64,000 nt of DNA from Acidaminobacter sp. JC074 (GCF_022496765.1 NZ_VANV01000002.1:1-64000); one strand, 5' to 3'; positions 34,880 through 44,575 are shown, counted from the stretch's first letter. A program made the numbers and translations. The notes: generated by a model from the sequence alone, not told the origin.

Positions 34880-36583
34880 ATGTTAAAAAGAATTTTTCTT
34901 ATGTTTTTAGTATTTGCCATGTTATTTTCTATGGTAGCCTGTTCATCAAACAATGAAGTATCGATGAATGATATCGCAGGTACTGGCAGCGAACAAGAAT
35001 CAGAAACGGAAAGTGCTACAGAGACACCAACGGAAACAGACAAGAACAGAGAATTAACTATCGGTCTTTCAGGTGATGCTTATTCACTGGATCCATATCC
35101 TTTGAATGAAACCATTACAAATGGTATCAACCATCATATGTTTGAGCCGCTTGTAAGAAAGAACACAGATATTCAAAACGAGGGCGTTTTAGCAGAATCT
35201 TGGGAGGCTAACGAGGATGGAACTGTTTGGACATTCCACTTAAGAAAAGACGTCGTATTCCATAATGGCAACAAGTTTGATGTTAACGATGTACTTTATA
35301 CATATGAAAGAGCATTAACAGATATGTCTGCATTTGATGGTATGTTATCGACTATGGAGAGTATGAGAGCTCTTGATGATTACACATTTGAAATGACAAT
35401 GAATCAACCTAATGTGCTTTTACTATCTCAAATCAACTCTTTGGTAATCATGGATAAGGAAACATGTGCAGGATTATCAGATGAAGAAATTGCCTTAGTA
35501 CCAAATGGTACAGGTCCTTACAAATTAGTAGAACATGTACGTGAAGATAGAATCGTATTTGAAAGATTTGAAGACTACTGGGGTAAAAAGCCTGAAGCGA
35601 CAAAAGTAACTTTTAAGCCAATTACAAACGAAGGTACAAGAACAGCAAATATTATCTCAGGTGCTGTAGATATGATTACAGACGTTCCAGTTAGAGATAC
35701 AGTCATTATAGAAACAAATGACAAGATTGATATTTTAGATTCACCGTCTTTACGAGTTATCTATCTTAATTTAGCAGGTTGGACAGACACACCATCTTTA
35801 GATGCTGAAAAACCTTTGGTTTCACCAGATGGTTCAAACCCATTTACAGATATTCGTGTGCGTGAAGCTGTTTACAGAGCCATTGATGAAGAGACCATTA
35901 TCAAACAGATTATGAATGGCTTTGCAATTCCAGCAGCATCTTATATTCCGGCTGGTTTTAATGGTTACAATGCTGATGTTAAAAGACTGTCTTTTGATCC
36001 TGAAAAAGCTGAAGCTTTATTGGATGAAGCTGGTTATCCAAAACAAGATGACGGTTATAGATTTGAGATTACTCTAGATGCACCTAACGATAGATACATC
36101 AATGATGGTGACATTGCAGCGGCTGTAGCGGGTTATTTAGAAAAAGTAGGCATTAAAGTCAATCTAAACTTAATGTCTAGGACGGTATTCTTTGGTTATA
36201 TTTCTGCTTCAAATAAAAAAGGTGACAATACTCACTTCTGTATGACTGGTTGGGCTGACAGCGGCGGCGAATCTACATTAATGGGTATGGATATGATTTA
36301 TTCTAAGACTCAAGAAGGTCCAGTTAAAGATGGTTTTGGTGGTGTAAACAGAGGTTTCTATACCAATCCTGAAGTTGACGCTTTAGTAGATGAGGCGATG
36401 TCTACAATTGACGAAGTCAAAAGAGATGCTTTGATGCAAGAAGCTTGGAAGATTGCTGCGGATGATATTTCATACATTCCACTTCACTTCCAAAAAGACA
36501 TCTATGCTGTAAACGACAGAATCACATACACACCTAGATACAATAAGTATGTATACGCTTGGGATGTAACTTTTAATGATTAA
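34880..36583 (+). CDS. ABC transporter substrate-binding lipoprotein, peptide type (second system)
   Basis: Protein of 567 residues, SBP_bac_5 family. Signal peptide with lipobox MVACSS, a Thr/Glu/Ser-rich linker (about residues 25-50), then the periplasmic-type fold with AESWEANEDGTVWTFHLRKD and a GTGPYKLVEH segment. It likely captures peptides, perhaps isoaspartyl peptides given iadA in the same regulon. A hairpin follows. Confidence 0.92.
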   Translation: MLKRIFLMFLVFAMLFSMVACSSNNEVSMNDIAGTGSEQESETESATETPTETDKNRELTIGLSGDAYSLDPYPLNETITNGINHHMFEPLVRKNTDIQNEGVLAESWEANEDGTVWTFHLRKDVVFHNGNKFDVNDVLYTYERALTDMSAFDGMLSTMESMRALDDYTFEMTMNQPNVLLLSQINSLVIMDKETCAGLSDEEIALVPNGTGPYKLVEHVREDRIVFERFEDYWGKKPEATKVTFKPITNEGTRTANIISGAVDMITDVPVRDTVIIETNDKIDILDSPSLRVIYLNLAGWTDTPSLDAEKPLVSPDGSNPFTDIRVREAVYRAIDEETIIKQIMNGFAIPAASYIPAGFNGYNADVKRLSFDPEKAEALLDEAGYPKQDDGYRFEITLDAPNDRYINDGDIAAAVAGYLEKVGIKVNLNLMSRTVFFGYISASNKKGDNTHFCMTGWADSGGESTLMGMDMIYSKTQEGPVKDGFGGVNRGFYTNPEVDALVDEAMSTIDEVKRDALMQEAWKIAADDISYIPLHFQKDIYAVNDRITYTPRYNKYVYAWDVTFND

Positions 36584-36609
36584 AGAAAGGGGAATTTTCC
36601 CTTTCTTTA
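36581..36609 (+). other. Intercistronic hairpin after the second binding-protein gene
   Basis: Eleven-bp perfect stem (TAAAGAAAGGG with CCCTTTCTTTA, 7-nt loop), including the stop codon and lacking a T-run. Confidence 0.7.
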
Positions 36610-36631
36610 TCTTCAGAATTTGAGGTGAAGT

Positions 36632-37597
36632 ATGTTAAAGTATGTTTTTAAAAGACTTGGACAGTTGTTCATTGTCTTATTTATTGTCTCTCTTCTGGTC
36701 TTTTTTCTAACTTCTATAGTGGGTGATCCACTGGATCTGATTGTTAGGGAAAATGCAACACCACAAGAGATTGAAATAGCAAGAAAATACTTGGGTTTAG
36801 ATAAACCCCTTTATGTACAATATTTTAGATTTATTAAAAATGCCGTCAAAGGTGATTTTGGACTCTCTTATATGTACCACCAGTCAGCTCTAAAAATGAT
36901 TGCTGAAAGATTTCCAGCTACACTTGAAATGGTACTGGTAGCCATGACTATTTCCATTATTGGTGGTGTAGGTTGTGGTGTTTATGCAGGGGCTTATCCC
37001 AAGAGGCGGTCCAGTAAGTTTATTATGACGTGTTCCATTGCAGGCATATCTCTACCATCCTTTTGGATAGGTATGGTTATGATCTTTGTCTTTGGTCTTA
37101 AGTTAGGATGGTTTCCTGTATCCGGAAGGGGTGAAGTCGGCACCATATTCGGTATTGAAACAAGTCTTGCCACTTTAGATGGATGGCGACATATCATTTT
37201 ACCAGCACTGACCTTAGGTATGGGGTCTGTTGCCTCTGTTATGAGGTTAACAAGAGCTGGTATGCAGGAGAATATGAAGCAGGATTATGTTAAGTTTGCC
37301 AGAGCAAAAGGGGTCAAAAACCATAAGGTTTTATTTGGTCATGCACTAAAGAATACCTTGATTCCAGTGGTTACGATTTTCGGTATGCAGTTGGGATCCT
37401 TGATTGCCTTTACAACTATTACTGAAACCATCTTTGCATGGCCAGGTATGGGTAAGCTGATTATTGACTCTATCAACTCAGCGGACAGACCTATCATATC
37501 GGCTTATATATTGTTTGTGGCAATGATGTTTGTTGTTATCAATTTCTTAGTAGACATGCTCTATACAGTGATTGATCCTAGAATAGATTTACAGTAG
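36632..37597 (+). CDS. ABC transporter permease, DppB type (second system)
   Basis: Membrane protein of 321 residues, six hydrophobic segments, DppB-like opening (FKRLGQLFIVLFIVSLLVFF) and an EAA loop at KFARAKGVKNHKVLFGH. RBS GAGGTG. Tight spacing to the next gene (9 nt). Confidence 0.93.
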   Translation: MLKYVFKRLGQLFIVLFIVSLLVFFLTSIVGDPLDLIVRENATPQEIEIARKYLGLDKPLYVQYFRFIKNAVKGDFGLSYMYHQSALKMIAERFPATLEMVLVAMTISIIGGVGCGVYAGAYPKRRSSKFIMTCSIAGISLPSFWIGMVMIFVFGLKLGWFPVSGRGEVGTIFGIETSLATLDGWRHIILPALTLGMGSVASVMRLTRAGMQENMKQDYVKFARAKGVKNHKVLFGHALKNTLIPVVTIFGMQLGSLIAFTTITETIFAWPGMGKLIIDSINSADRPIISAYILFVAMMFVVINFLVDMLYTVIDPRIDLQ

Positions 37598-37606
37598 GAG
37601 GTTGAA

Positions 37607-38509
37607 GTGAGTGAAGTAGCTTTAAAAGAAACCAGAATAAATAAAATGCTCGAATCTGAGACCTGGTACAATTATAAACATTCTTGGACAGCAAAAATTG
37701 GATCATTTTTGATTATTTCCATTGTTTTAATTGCCATTGTGGGTCCGCTCTTTGTACCGCAAAATCCCTATAACCTTGCAGACCTTGCATTAGAAGATGC
37801 TTATCTTCCCCCAGTATGGGAAGAAGGTGGTAGAGCACCTTTTATACTAGGTACAGACCAGCAGGGCCGTGATATACTGAGTGCCATTGTATATGGTAGC
37901 CGGGTATCTCTTTTTATTGGTATCGTTGGCACCTTGATGGCGTCTACTTTTGGTATAACCATGGGTCTTCTATCAGGTTACTTTGGTGGCAAGGTAGATT
38001 CTTTGATTATGAGAATTGCAGATGTACAACTCTCATTTCCATCCCTTTTAATTGCCTTATTTCTTATGACTCTCATCGGTCAGGGGGTTGTAAATATTTT
38101 GATAGCCCTTTTGTTGGTTGGATGGGTTAGGTATGCAAGAACTGTAAGAGGGGCGACTTTATCGGTTATCCAAAATGAATACATTGAGGCAACTAAAGTT
38201 ATCGGTCTTTCAAATTTCAGAGTAATCGTAAAACATGTTTTGCCTAATGTATTAACATCAATTATCGTTTTATCAACCATCCAGGTGGGTGGCTTTATCT
38301 TAACAGAGGCAACTCTTTCCTTTCTAGGTATGGGTGTGCCTATTACAAGACCATCACTTGGTATGTTATGTTCCAATGGTTTCTCTGTATTGTACAGTGG
38401 CCTTTGGTGGGTGTCTATATTCCCAGGTCTTTATATCATGATGATTGTATTTGGTATCAATCTCATGGGAGATTTCCTAAGAGATGAATTCAATCCAAAG
38501 TTGAAGTAG
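37607..38509 (+). CDS. ABC transporter permease, DppC type (second system)
   Basis: Membrane protein of 300 residues with a cytoplasmic N-terminal tail, the ILGTDQQGRDILSAIVYGSR motif and EAA loop EATKVIGLSNFRVIVKH. It starts with GTG at 37607 after AGGAGG. Confidence 0.92.
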   Translation: MSEVALKETRINKMLESETWYNYKHSWTAKIGSFLIISIVLIAIVGPLFVPQNPYNLADLALEDAYLPPVWEEGGRAPFILGTDQQGRDILSAIVYGSRVSLFIGIVGTLMASTFGITMGLLSGYFGGKVDSLIMRIADVQLSFPSLLIALFLMTLIGQGVVNILIALLLVGWVRYARTVRGATLSVIQNEYIEATKVIGLSNFRVIVKHVLPNVLTSIIVLSTIQVGGFILTEATLSFLGMGVPITRPSLGMLCSNGFSVLYSGLWWVSIFPGLYIMMIVFGINLMGDFLRDEFNPKLK

Positions 38510-38517
38510 GAGGTTGC

Positions 38518-39507
38518 ATGAAAAACATATTAGAAGTTAAAGGCTTAAAGACCTACTTTCATACATTTAAAGGCGTGGTCAAAGCTGTAGATGATGTCAG
38601 CTTTTCTCTAAAAGCTGGAGAAATATTAGGCCTTGTTGGTGAATCTGGTGGTGGAAAATCTGTTACAGGTTTTTCATTGATCAAGCTCATAGAAGAGCCA
38701 GGTAAAATAGAAGCAGGTGAAATCATCTTTGATGGTACAGATATTGTGAGTTTAAGTGAAAGAGAAATGTCTACCATAAGAGGTAAAGACATTGCGATGA
38801 TCTTCCAAGATCCAATGACATCACTTAATCCTGTATATACCATTGGTAAGCAGATGGAAGAAGTTTTGATTCTTCATCAAAGTCATTTATCTAAGCAAGA
38901 AAGAAAAGAAAGATGTATTGAACTCTTAAAGGATGTTGGGATTAGTAATCCTGAATCTAGATTAAAGAATTATCCCCACCAATTTTCAGGTGGTATGAGA
39001 CAGCGTGTGGTTATAGCCATAGCACTTGCCTGTAATCCAAAGCTTATAATAGCAGATGAACCGACAACAGCTTTAGATGTAACCATTCAGGCTCAGATAT
39101 TAAAGTTAATGATGAAACTAGTAAAAGAACATAATTGCGCACTTATTTTAGTCACACATGATTTGGCAGTTGTTTCAGAAGTAGCAGATAAAATCAATGT
39201 TATGTATTGTGGAAAAATTGTTGAAACAGGTTCAAGAGAAGACATCATGTTCAACCATGTACACCCATATACAGAAGGACTGATTGGATCTATTCCTAAA
39301 TTAGATCATAGCCAGGATAGACTTGAAACCATAGAGGGCATTGTGCCTAACATGTTCAAGTTGCCAAAAGGATGTAATTTTGCTCCTAGATGCAAACATG
39401 CACAAGCGGTTTGTTTTGAAGAAGAACCTATATCAAATGCCATAGGTGAAAAACATCATGTTGCATGTCATCATCCTGTAGGAGGTGAAAAATGTCAAAT
39501 ATCTTAG
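38518..39507 (+). CDS. ABC transporter ATP-binding protein, DppD type (second system)
   Basis: ATPase of 329 residues. Walker A GESGGGKS, signature FSGGMRQR, Walker [13 protein letters not shown], and a C-terminal cysteine motif [14 protein letters not shown]. It overlaps the next gene by 16 nt. Confidence 0.93.
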   Translation: MKNILEVKGLKTYFHTFKGVVKAVDDVSFSLKAGEILGLVGESGGGKSVTGFSLIKLIEEPGKIEAGEIIFDGTDIVSLSEREMSTIRGKDIAMIFQDPMTSLNPVYTIGKQMEEVLILHQSHLSKQERKERCIELLKDVGISNPESRLKNYPHQFSGGMRQRVVIAIALACNPKLIIADEPTTALDVTIQAQILKLMMKLVKEHNCALILVTHDLAVVSEVADKINVMYCGKIVETGSREDIMFNHVHPYTEGLIGSIPKLDHSQDRLETIEGIVPNMFKLPKGCNFAPRCKHAQAVCFEEEPISNAIGEKHHVACHHPVGGEKCQIS

Positions 39508-40502
39508 AAGTTAAAAACCTTGTCCAGCAGTTTGATCTAAACAAGTCCATACTGGATAAGATTAAGTTTAAAAATGGTAAGGTTCATCTAGAAGAAAAGA
39601 TTGTACATGCTGTCAATGATGTGAGTTTTAATGTTAAAAAGGGTGAAGTATTTTCCTTGGTAGGCGAGTCTGGCTGCGGTAAATCTACGACTGCTAGGAC
39701 TATTATAAAACTTTTAAATCCACATTCGGGAGATGTTTTGTTTGATGGTCTTAATCTATCCAACTTATCAAGAGAAGAGATGGTCAAGCAGAGAAGTCGT
39801 ATACAAATGATTTTCCAAGACCCTTATGCTTCTTTGAATCCTAGACAGAGAGTTATTGATATTTTAATGGAACCCATGCTCTTTCATAAAAAAGCAAGTA
39901 GCAAAGAGCATGCTAGAACTAAATGTTTGGATATATTAACAAAGGTAGGTATCAGACCGGAACAAGCAGACAGATATCCTCATCAGTTTTCTGGCGGTCA
40001 AAGACAGAGGATTGGTATTGCAAGAGCCTTGGCGGTAGAACCTGAGTTTATTGTAGCAGATGAACCTGTATCTGCACTGGATGTATCCATTCAAGCTCAG
40101 ATTTTAAATCTTCTTATGGATTTAAAAGAGGAGTACAAGTTTTCTTACTTGTTCATTGCCCATGACTTATCAGTTGTTAAACATATCAGTGATAAGATTG
40201 GTGTTATGTATCTTGGAAAAATCGTTGAAACAGGTACAACCGAAGATATTTTTTCTAGACCAAAACATCCTTATACTTTAGCTCTATTTGATGCACTGCC
40301 TAGACTAGAAGGTAACAATCTAATCCATTCAAAGGGATTAGAAGGTGAAATCCAAAGTCCGATTAACTTGCCTGATGGCTGTTTCTTCTATGAAAGATGC
40401 ACCAGTAGAAAAGAAGTCTGCAAGTTGAAAGGACCAGTTAGTATTGAAGTTGAGCCAGGCCATTTGGTAGCTTGTCACTTGTTTGGTGAAGCCAATGACT
40501 AA
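39492..40502 (+). CDS. ABC transporter ATP-binding protein, DppF type (second system)
   Basis: ATPase of 336 residues. Walker [10 protein letters not shown], signature FSGGQRQR, Walker B FIVADEPVSALD and C-terminal CFFYERCTSRKEVC. A short insert near residues 15-35 precedes the first strand. It overlaps the M20 gene by 8 nt. Confidence 0.92.
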   Translation: MSNILEVKNLVQQFDLNKSILDKIKFKNGKVHLEEKIVHAVNDVSFNVKKGEVFSLVGESGCGKSTTARTIIKLLNPHSGDVLFDGLNLSNLSREEMVKQRSRIQMIFQDPYASLNPRQRVIDILMEPMLFHKKASSKEHARTKCLDILTKVGIRPEQADRYPHQFSGGQRQRIGIARALAVEPEFIVADEPVSALDVSIQAQILNLLMDLKEEYKFSYLFIAHDLSVVKHISDKIGVMYLGKIVETGTTEDIFSRPKHPYTLALFDALPRLEGNNLIHSKGLEGEIQSPINLPDGCFFYERCTSRKEVCKLKGPVSIEVEPGHLVACHLFGEAND

Positions 40503-41643
40503 GTATATAGATAATCATGCAGAAGAATTGATTGATTTATCCTTAAGACTTCATGATCATCCGGAGACAGCCTTTAAAGAACATAAGGCCTGTAAGTGGT
40601 TATGTGACTACTTAAGTGAAAAAAACTTTAATGTTGTTACGCCAGTTGCAGATTTAGAAACAGCCTTTGTTGCGAAATATGATACTGGAAAAGTTGGTCC
40701 TCATATAGCCTACATAGCTGAGTACGATGCTCTCCCAGAGATTGGACATGGTTGTGGTCATAATCTGATTGCAACCATGTCTGTAGGCGCAGCAGTGGGC
40801 TTGTCCAACCATCCTCAAGTATCTGGTGTCATTTATGTAATAGGTACACCAGCAGAAGAAGGTGGTGGCGGTAAGGTTATGATGCTTGAAAAGGGCGTAT
40901 TTGATCCTATCGATTATGCCATGATGATTCATCCGGCGACTGAAAACCTTATTATGAGAGGTGGACTGGCAACGAGGGGCATCAAGATTATGTATCATGG
41001 TAAGGCTGCTCATTCGTCTGCTCCTGAAGATGGGGTCAACGCTTTAAGTGCTGTTATAGAAACCTTTAATGCCATAGACCGTCATAGAGCTTTGATGCCT
41101 ATTGGACACAATATCAATGGTATTATCACAGAAGGAGGCATTGCATCCAATATCATACCAAATTCTGCAGCCTGTAAGTTTAGTGTCAGGGCTAAAACAT
41201 CTAAAGAACTTGAAGTGATTATGAAAGATGTTCATCATATTATTGATTCCACCAATCACTTGATTGGAACCAAGTCGACTGTAAAAGAAGGCCTAACCTA
41301 TACGGAACGTTTTCCAAATAAGCCTATGGCTGAAACTTTAAAAGGTCATATGGAAAAGTACGGTATTATGATGAAGTATCCTAGACCAGATATGAAAATC
41401 GGTTCTTCAGATATAGGTAATGTTAGTTTAAAACTTCCGACCATTCATTCCTATTTGAACATATGGGACGAGCTTGGGGAAAAGCCGAAGGCTCATAGCC
41501 AAGGTTTTACTAGAGCTTCTCGTTCTGAATTTGCCCATGAAAGAATGTTGATAGGTGCAAAGGTCCTTTCTGAGACCGGCCTATCTATTTTAGAAGATCA
41601 AAAGCTAAGGGAAGATATTGATGACTATTTTAAGTCTAAATAG
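40495..41643 (+). CDS. M20 family amidohydrolase (AbgB/IAA-amino-acid hydrolase-like)
   Basis: About 382 residues. The GHGCGHNL motif, EYDALPEIG, TPAEEGGGGK with the catalytic Glu pair and MIHPATEN place it with the M20D amidohydrolases, such as AbgB and hippurate/indoleacetyl-amino-acid hydrolases. It releases an acyl group from an N-acyl amino acid or cleaves a dipeptide. ATG 40495 is preferred over upstream TTG/GTG codons; the start overlaps the end of the ATPase gene. As last gene of the sigma-54 operon it processes imported material. A terminator follows. Confidence 0.9.
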   Translation: MTKYIDNHAEELIDLSLRLHDHPETAFKEHKACKWLCDYLSEKNFNVVTPVADLETAFVAKYDTGKVGPHIAYIAEYDALPEIGHGCGHNLIATMSVGAAVGLSNHPQVSGVIYVIGTPAEEGGGGKVMMLEKGVFDPIDYAMMIHPATENLIMRGGLATRGIKIMYHGKAAHSSAPEDGVNALSAVIETFNAIDRHRALMPIGHNINGIITEGGIASNIIPNSAACKFSVRAKTSKELEVIMKDVHHIIDSTNHLIGTKSTVKEGLTYTERFPNKPMAETLKGHMEKYGIMMKYPRPDMKIGSSDIGNVSLKLPTIHSYLNIWDELGEKPKAHSQGFTRASRSEFAHERMLIGAKVLSETGLSILEDQKLREDIDDYFKSK

Positions 41644-41671
41644 ACGTGGACAGTTTTGTTCACGTTTTTTT
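41644..41671 (+). terminator. Rho-independent terminator after the second ABC operon
   Basis: Stem ACGTGGAC/GTTCACGT with one G-T wobble, followed by seven T residues. Confidence 0.85.
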
Positions 41672-41768
41672 GTACTTTCATGTATATTTAAAACACTTTG
41701 GAGATGACCAGATATTTATTAGGAAATTATTGGGTAAAATTAAAGTATGAATAGAGAAAGGTGGTCAT

Positions 41769-42419
41769 ATGGGCTTAGGTAGTGAATCTAGAAGGATGAA
41801 TCGGAAGCATTTTCTTATTGTTTTGGTGATTATGTATGTCTTGGCGGGGATATCTAGTTTCAGTTCGGAGATGTTTGTTAGAACCATAAAGTTATCTGAT
41901 AATGAAATAAGGTATGACAGCTTTGATGAAACAAGTAAAGAGTATCATTTCTTCGATGATGAAGGAAATGCGCTTGTCTTCAAAGGTGACTATAGTGATA
42001 AAAGATCTACAAAGTCTATGTCTTATGATGGCGTTTTCTATCAACTGAAAGTGAATTCAAACATGATGTATGAGTTTCATGAAGGTAGTGAATTAGTAAA
42101 CCTTTTTACACCTTTTGAGTTAAACAAGAAAGATTTGATAGAGACTAATGAAAAGGCTTATATATTAAAAGAGGCCTTTGATATTATATCAGTTGTTGAT
42201 AGAATGATCATACTCAAAATACTGTTGACTCAGCTTATTTTTTTAATCGTTGCAGCTGCTATGTTTGTGAATCCTAAATATTATTGGCAAATTGGCTATT
42301 TTAAGAGAAACAATAAAAGAGACCCCAAAAAGATTACTCTATGGATTGTCAAAGTAGAAAGTATTGTCATAGCCCTTATAGTTATTTTGTTTCCTTTAAT
42401 AAGACTTCTTAACTGGTAA
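41769..42419 (+). CDS. Uncharacterised membrane protein
   Basis: Protein of 216 residues I do not recognise with confidence. It has one N-terminal hydrophobic segment (about 12-32), an extracellular charged middle (about 35-140), and two C-terminal membrane segments (about 155-175 and 195-212). The AAAMFVNPKYYWQIGYF motif between them resembles small DUF6199-like membrane proteins. Start ATG 41769 after AAAGGTGG. It stands alone. Confidence 0.6.
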   Translation: MGLGSESRRMNRKHFLIVLVIMYVLAGISSFSSEMFVRTIKLSDNEIRYDSFDETSKEYHFFDDEGNALVFKGDYSDKRSTKSMSYDGVFYQLKVNSNMMYEFHEGSELVNLFTPFELNKKDLIETNEKAYILKEAFDIISVVDRMIILKILLTQLIFLIVAAAMFVNPKYYWQIGYFKRNNKRDPKKITLWIVKVESIVIALIVILFPLIRLLNW

Positions 42420-42452
42420 GTGTTTATAGACCTTTTGAAAATAATCATTCCT

Positions 42453-42505
42453 CCTAAGTTATGTATAAATATTAGGTATAAAATTAAGAAAATACCTAAG
42501 TTGTG
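42453..42505. promoter_or_regulatory. Direct repeats upstream of the Phd-type gene
   Basis: CCTAAGTTATG (42453-42463) and CCTAAGTTGTG (42495-42505), 42 bp (four helical turns) apart, plus a related TAGGCTTAGG near the ribosome binding site. Candidate autoregulatory antitoxin sites. Confidence 0.35.
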
Positions 42506-42530
42506 ATGCACTAGGCTTAGGAGGTGGCAT

Positions 42531-42791
42531 ATGAGAGTTCCTACGACGAGATTACAAAATGCCTTTGGCAAGTACTTTAAACTGGTGTTAGAAGGTCAGG
42601 AGATTATTGTAACTAAAAATGGTAAAGGCGTGGCTAAGATTGACAAACATATGGATCCGAAAGTTTCTATTGTTAGTGAAGAAGTAGGAAATTATGAAGT
42701 CGAAAGTTATATGACTTATGAGGAGTTTGTTAAAATTACAGATAGCTCAGATGCCAGACATGAACTTATAGATGGAGAGAACTTTTTATAA
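42531..42791 (+). pseudogene. Phd/YefM antitoxin domain fused to a truncated Uma2 start
   Basis: Eighty-six residues. Residues 1-45 are a Phd/YefM-type DNA-binding domain (MRVPTTRLQNAFGKYFKLV, then EGQEIIVTKNGKGVAKI). Residues 58-86 (MTYEEFVKITDSSDARHELI) match the beginning of a Uma2 (DUF820) nuclease domain, which is known fused to Phd domains in Clostridia. It stops right where the nuclease core should begin, and the left hairpin of the tnpB element lies 15 bp further on. No Uma2 remainder is seen beyond the element. The Phd part could still be made and work as a repressor. Confidence 0.65.
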
Positions 42792-42794
42792 AAA

Positions 42795-44450
42795 ATCAGA
42801 GAACACTCGTGTTTTTAAACATGAGATGAATCGGATTTAATAGTTGGTATAAATAACTTTGATCCAAAAAAAACGGAACAAAACTGTTAAAATCGAATAC
42901 GAACACCTGTTCCTTCCTCCTGAAACATGGTATAATATTAGAGAGAGAGGAGGTGAATAAATGAGTAAAAAAGGTACTTACAGAACAGTACAAATTAGGA
43001 TAAAATCAGGTCATGATATGTATAATTATTGTGATGAAATGTGTTTTAACTCAAAGAATCTTTTTAACACAACAGATTATTATTTCAGACAAATATTTTC
43101 AGGAATCGGTAAGAGTAAGCGTCATAAAAATGAAGATGAAGTCATCAATGGCATTAATGAGAAAATCCCTTTGATTAACAAGAAGCTTGATGAAGGTTAC
43201 AAGAAAAAAGTTAAGAAAGGTAAAAAAGCTAAGAAACCAGTGCAGTTTAACTTGCTATCAAAAGACAATAAGATTGTTACTTACAATCTATTAGATGCTT
43301 ACTTCAAATACATCGATCAAGTAGATTATAGGTCTCTACCAGCTCATACGAATCAGAATACAATCAAACAAGTTATTAGAGCATGGAAGAGCTATTTCAA
43401 GTTAACGGAACTCTACAGAAAAGGTGAATTAGAAGATGAACCTAAGATACCTAAATATAAAAAGAAAAATGGCAGATATGTTGTGGTTTTGTCCAATCAA
43501 GTTTGTGTGATAAAAGACGATAAGGATCCTCATAAAAAAGATAAATATTTGAAGTTTCCAAAGACAAACTATCAATTTAATATCACAAAATGCATTGACT
43601 ATGAAAATTTTAAATTAAAGGAAGTGCGTATTGTACCAGGTTCAAGTTACTATATACTTGAGATTGTACTGGATCTTGGTGAATCAGAAGAGCTGTCACA
43701 TGAAAGTAAGCGTATATTAGGTATTGATATCGGTGTAAACAACTTTGCAACTATTGTAAACAATGTTGGTCAGCGATCGGTTATTGTAAATGGCAAAGAA
43801 CTTAAAAGCATCAATCAATACTATAACAAGAAACGTGGCCATTTAATGAGCATTCTGAGAAATGGAAAACAGAAAGATGAAGGTCAGTATCATTCAAAAC
43901 AGTTGAATCGATTAGATGAAAAAAGAAATGCTAAGGTAAAAGATTTTTTGCATAAATCCAGTCGTTATATTATAGATTATGCTATAATGCATGGTATAGA
44001 TACGATTGCAATCGGTTATAACAAAGGATTTAAACAAGCCTGTAATATGGGAAAGAAAAACAATCAAAACTTTACAACAATCCCATTCAAAAAATTCATA
44101 GATGTACTTGACTACAAAGCAAGTGATGCAGGCATCAAATTAATCGTTACTGAAGAGAGTTATACATCTCAAGCGTCATTCTTGGATAGTGATGAACTAC
44201 CAGTCTATGATGAGAGTAACAAGAAGACCTATAGGTTTTCAGGTAAGCGTATAAAAAGAGGCTTATATAGAACGAAAACTGGCATAATCATCAATGCAGA
44301 TGTTAATGCAGCATTTAATATCATAAGAAAAGTATTTCCAAATGTGAACGGCGAATGGAACAGAGGCGTCTTGGAGGCGCCAATTAGGATAAGGGCAGTT
44401 TGCTAATCTCCTAAGGAATCTCGTGATTTTAATCATGAGAACTTCAAATA
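42795..44450 (+). mobile_element. IS200/IS605-family tnpB-only element (IS1341-like)
   Basis: A tnpB gene flanked by two matching sub-terminal hairpins: left CTCGTGTTT/AAACATGAG (42806-42825) and right CTCGTGATT/AATCATGAG (44420-44439), each nine bp with the same G-T wobble and a TT loop. No tnpA gene is present, so movement would need one elsewhere. Ends are approximate. The 3' end of tnpB plus the right hairpin is where a guide (omega) RNA would be expected. Confidence 0.75.
42961..44406 (+). CDS. tnpB: TnpB, RNA-guided RuvC nuclease-like, IS605 OrfB family
   Basis: Protein of 481 residues. RuvC-I GIDIGVNNFAT and RuvC-III NADVNAAFNI keep their aspartates. The usual RuvC-II strand with Glu is IAIGYNKGFKQACNMGKKNN here, with no Glu; an alternative Glu pair lies in TEESYTSQASFLDSDE. 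The four-cysteine zinc ribbon normally between RuvC-II and III is absent. This matches TnpB branches with a rearranged RuvC-II site. Basic N-terminal region with KKKVKKGKKAKK. The start follows AGGAGG. No cas genes are near, so it is a transposon protein, not Cas12. Confidence 0.88.
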   Translation: MSKKGTYRTVQIRIKSGHDMYNYCDEMCFNSKNLFNTTDYYFRQIFSGIGKSKRHKNEDEVINGINEKIPLINKKLDEGYKKKVKKGKKAKKPVQFNLLSKDNKIVTYNLLDAYFKYIDQVDYRSLPAHTNQNTIKQVIRAWKSYFKLTELYRKGELEDEPKIPKYKKKNGRYVVVLSNQVCVIKDDKDPHKKDKYLKFPKTNYQFNITKCIDYENFKLKEVRIVPGSSYYILEIVLDLGESEELSHESKRILGIDIGVNNFATIVNNVGQRSVIVNGKELKSINQYYNKKRGHLMSILRNGKQKDEGQYHSKQLNRLDEKRNAKVKDFLHKSSRYIIDYAIMHGIDTIAIGYNKGFKQACNMGKKNNQNFTTIPFKKFIDVLDYKASDAGIKLIVTEESYTSQASFLDSDELPVYDESNKKTYRFSGKRIKRGLYRTKTGIIINADVNAAFNIIRKVFPNVNGEWNRGVLEAPIRIRAVC

Positions 44451-44575
44451 GTTAAGTTACACTTATGGAACATCAGTCATGATGTTCTTTTTGCTTGCCA
44501 CTTTAAAGCGGTAAGAAGACATTCTTTATGACCTTTTCTATTGTTTATAATGACATTAGAGACAAGGAGGCGTAA
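44407..44575. other. Possible guide RNA scaffold end and leader of the tandem M29 gene
   Basis: Holds the right element hairpin (44420-44439), a terminator (44468-44492) and the leader of the next gene with AAGGAGG. No separate gene. Confidence 0.5.
44468..44492 (+). terminator. Rho-independent terminator downstream of the tnpB element
   Basis: Eight-bp stem GAACATCA/TGATGTTC, 4-nt loop and five T residues. It may be the former terminator of the Phd-Uma2 gene, which is inference. Confidence 0.8.

Noticed and set aside
42961-44406. Cas12-type effector
   Set aside because: No repeats or cas genes nearby; IS605-type hairpins and size show a transposon TnpB.
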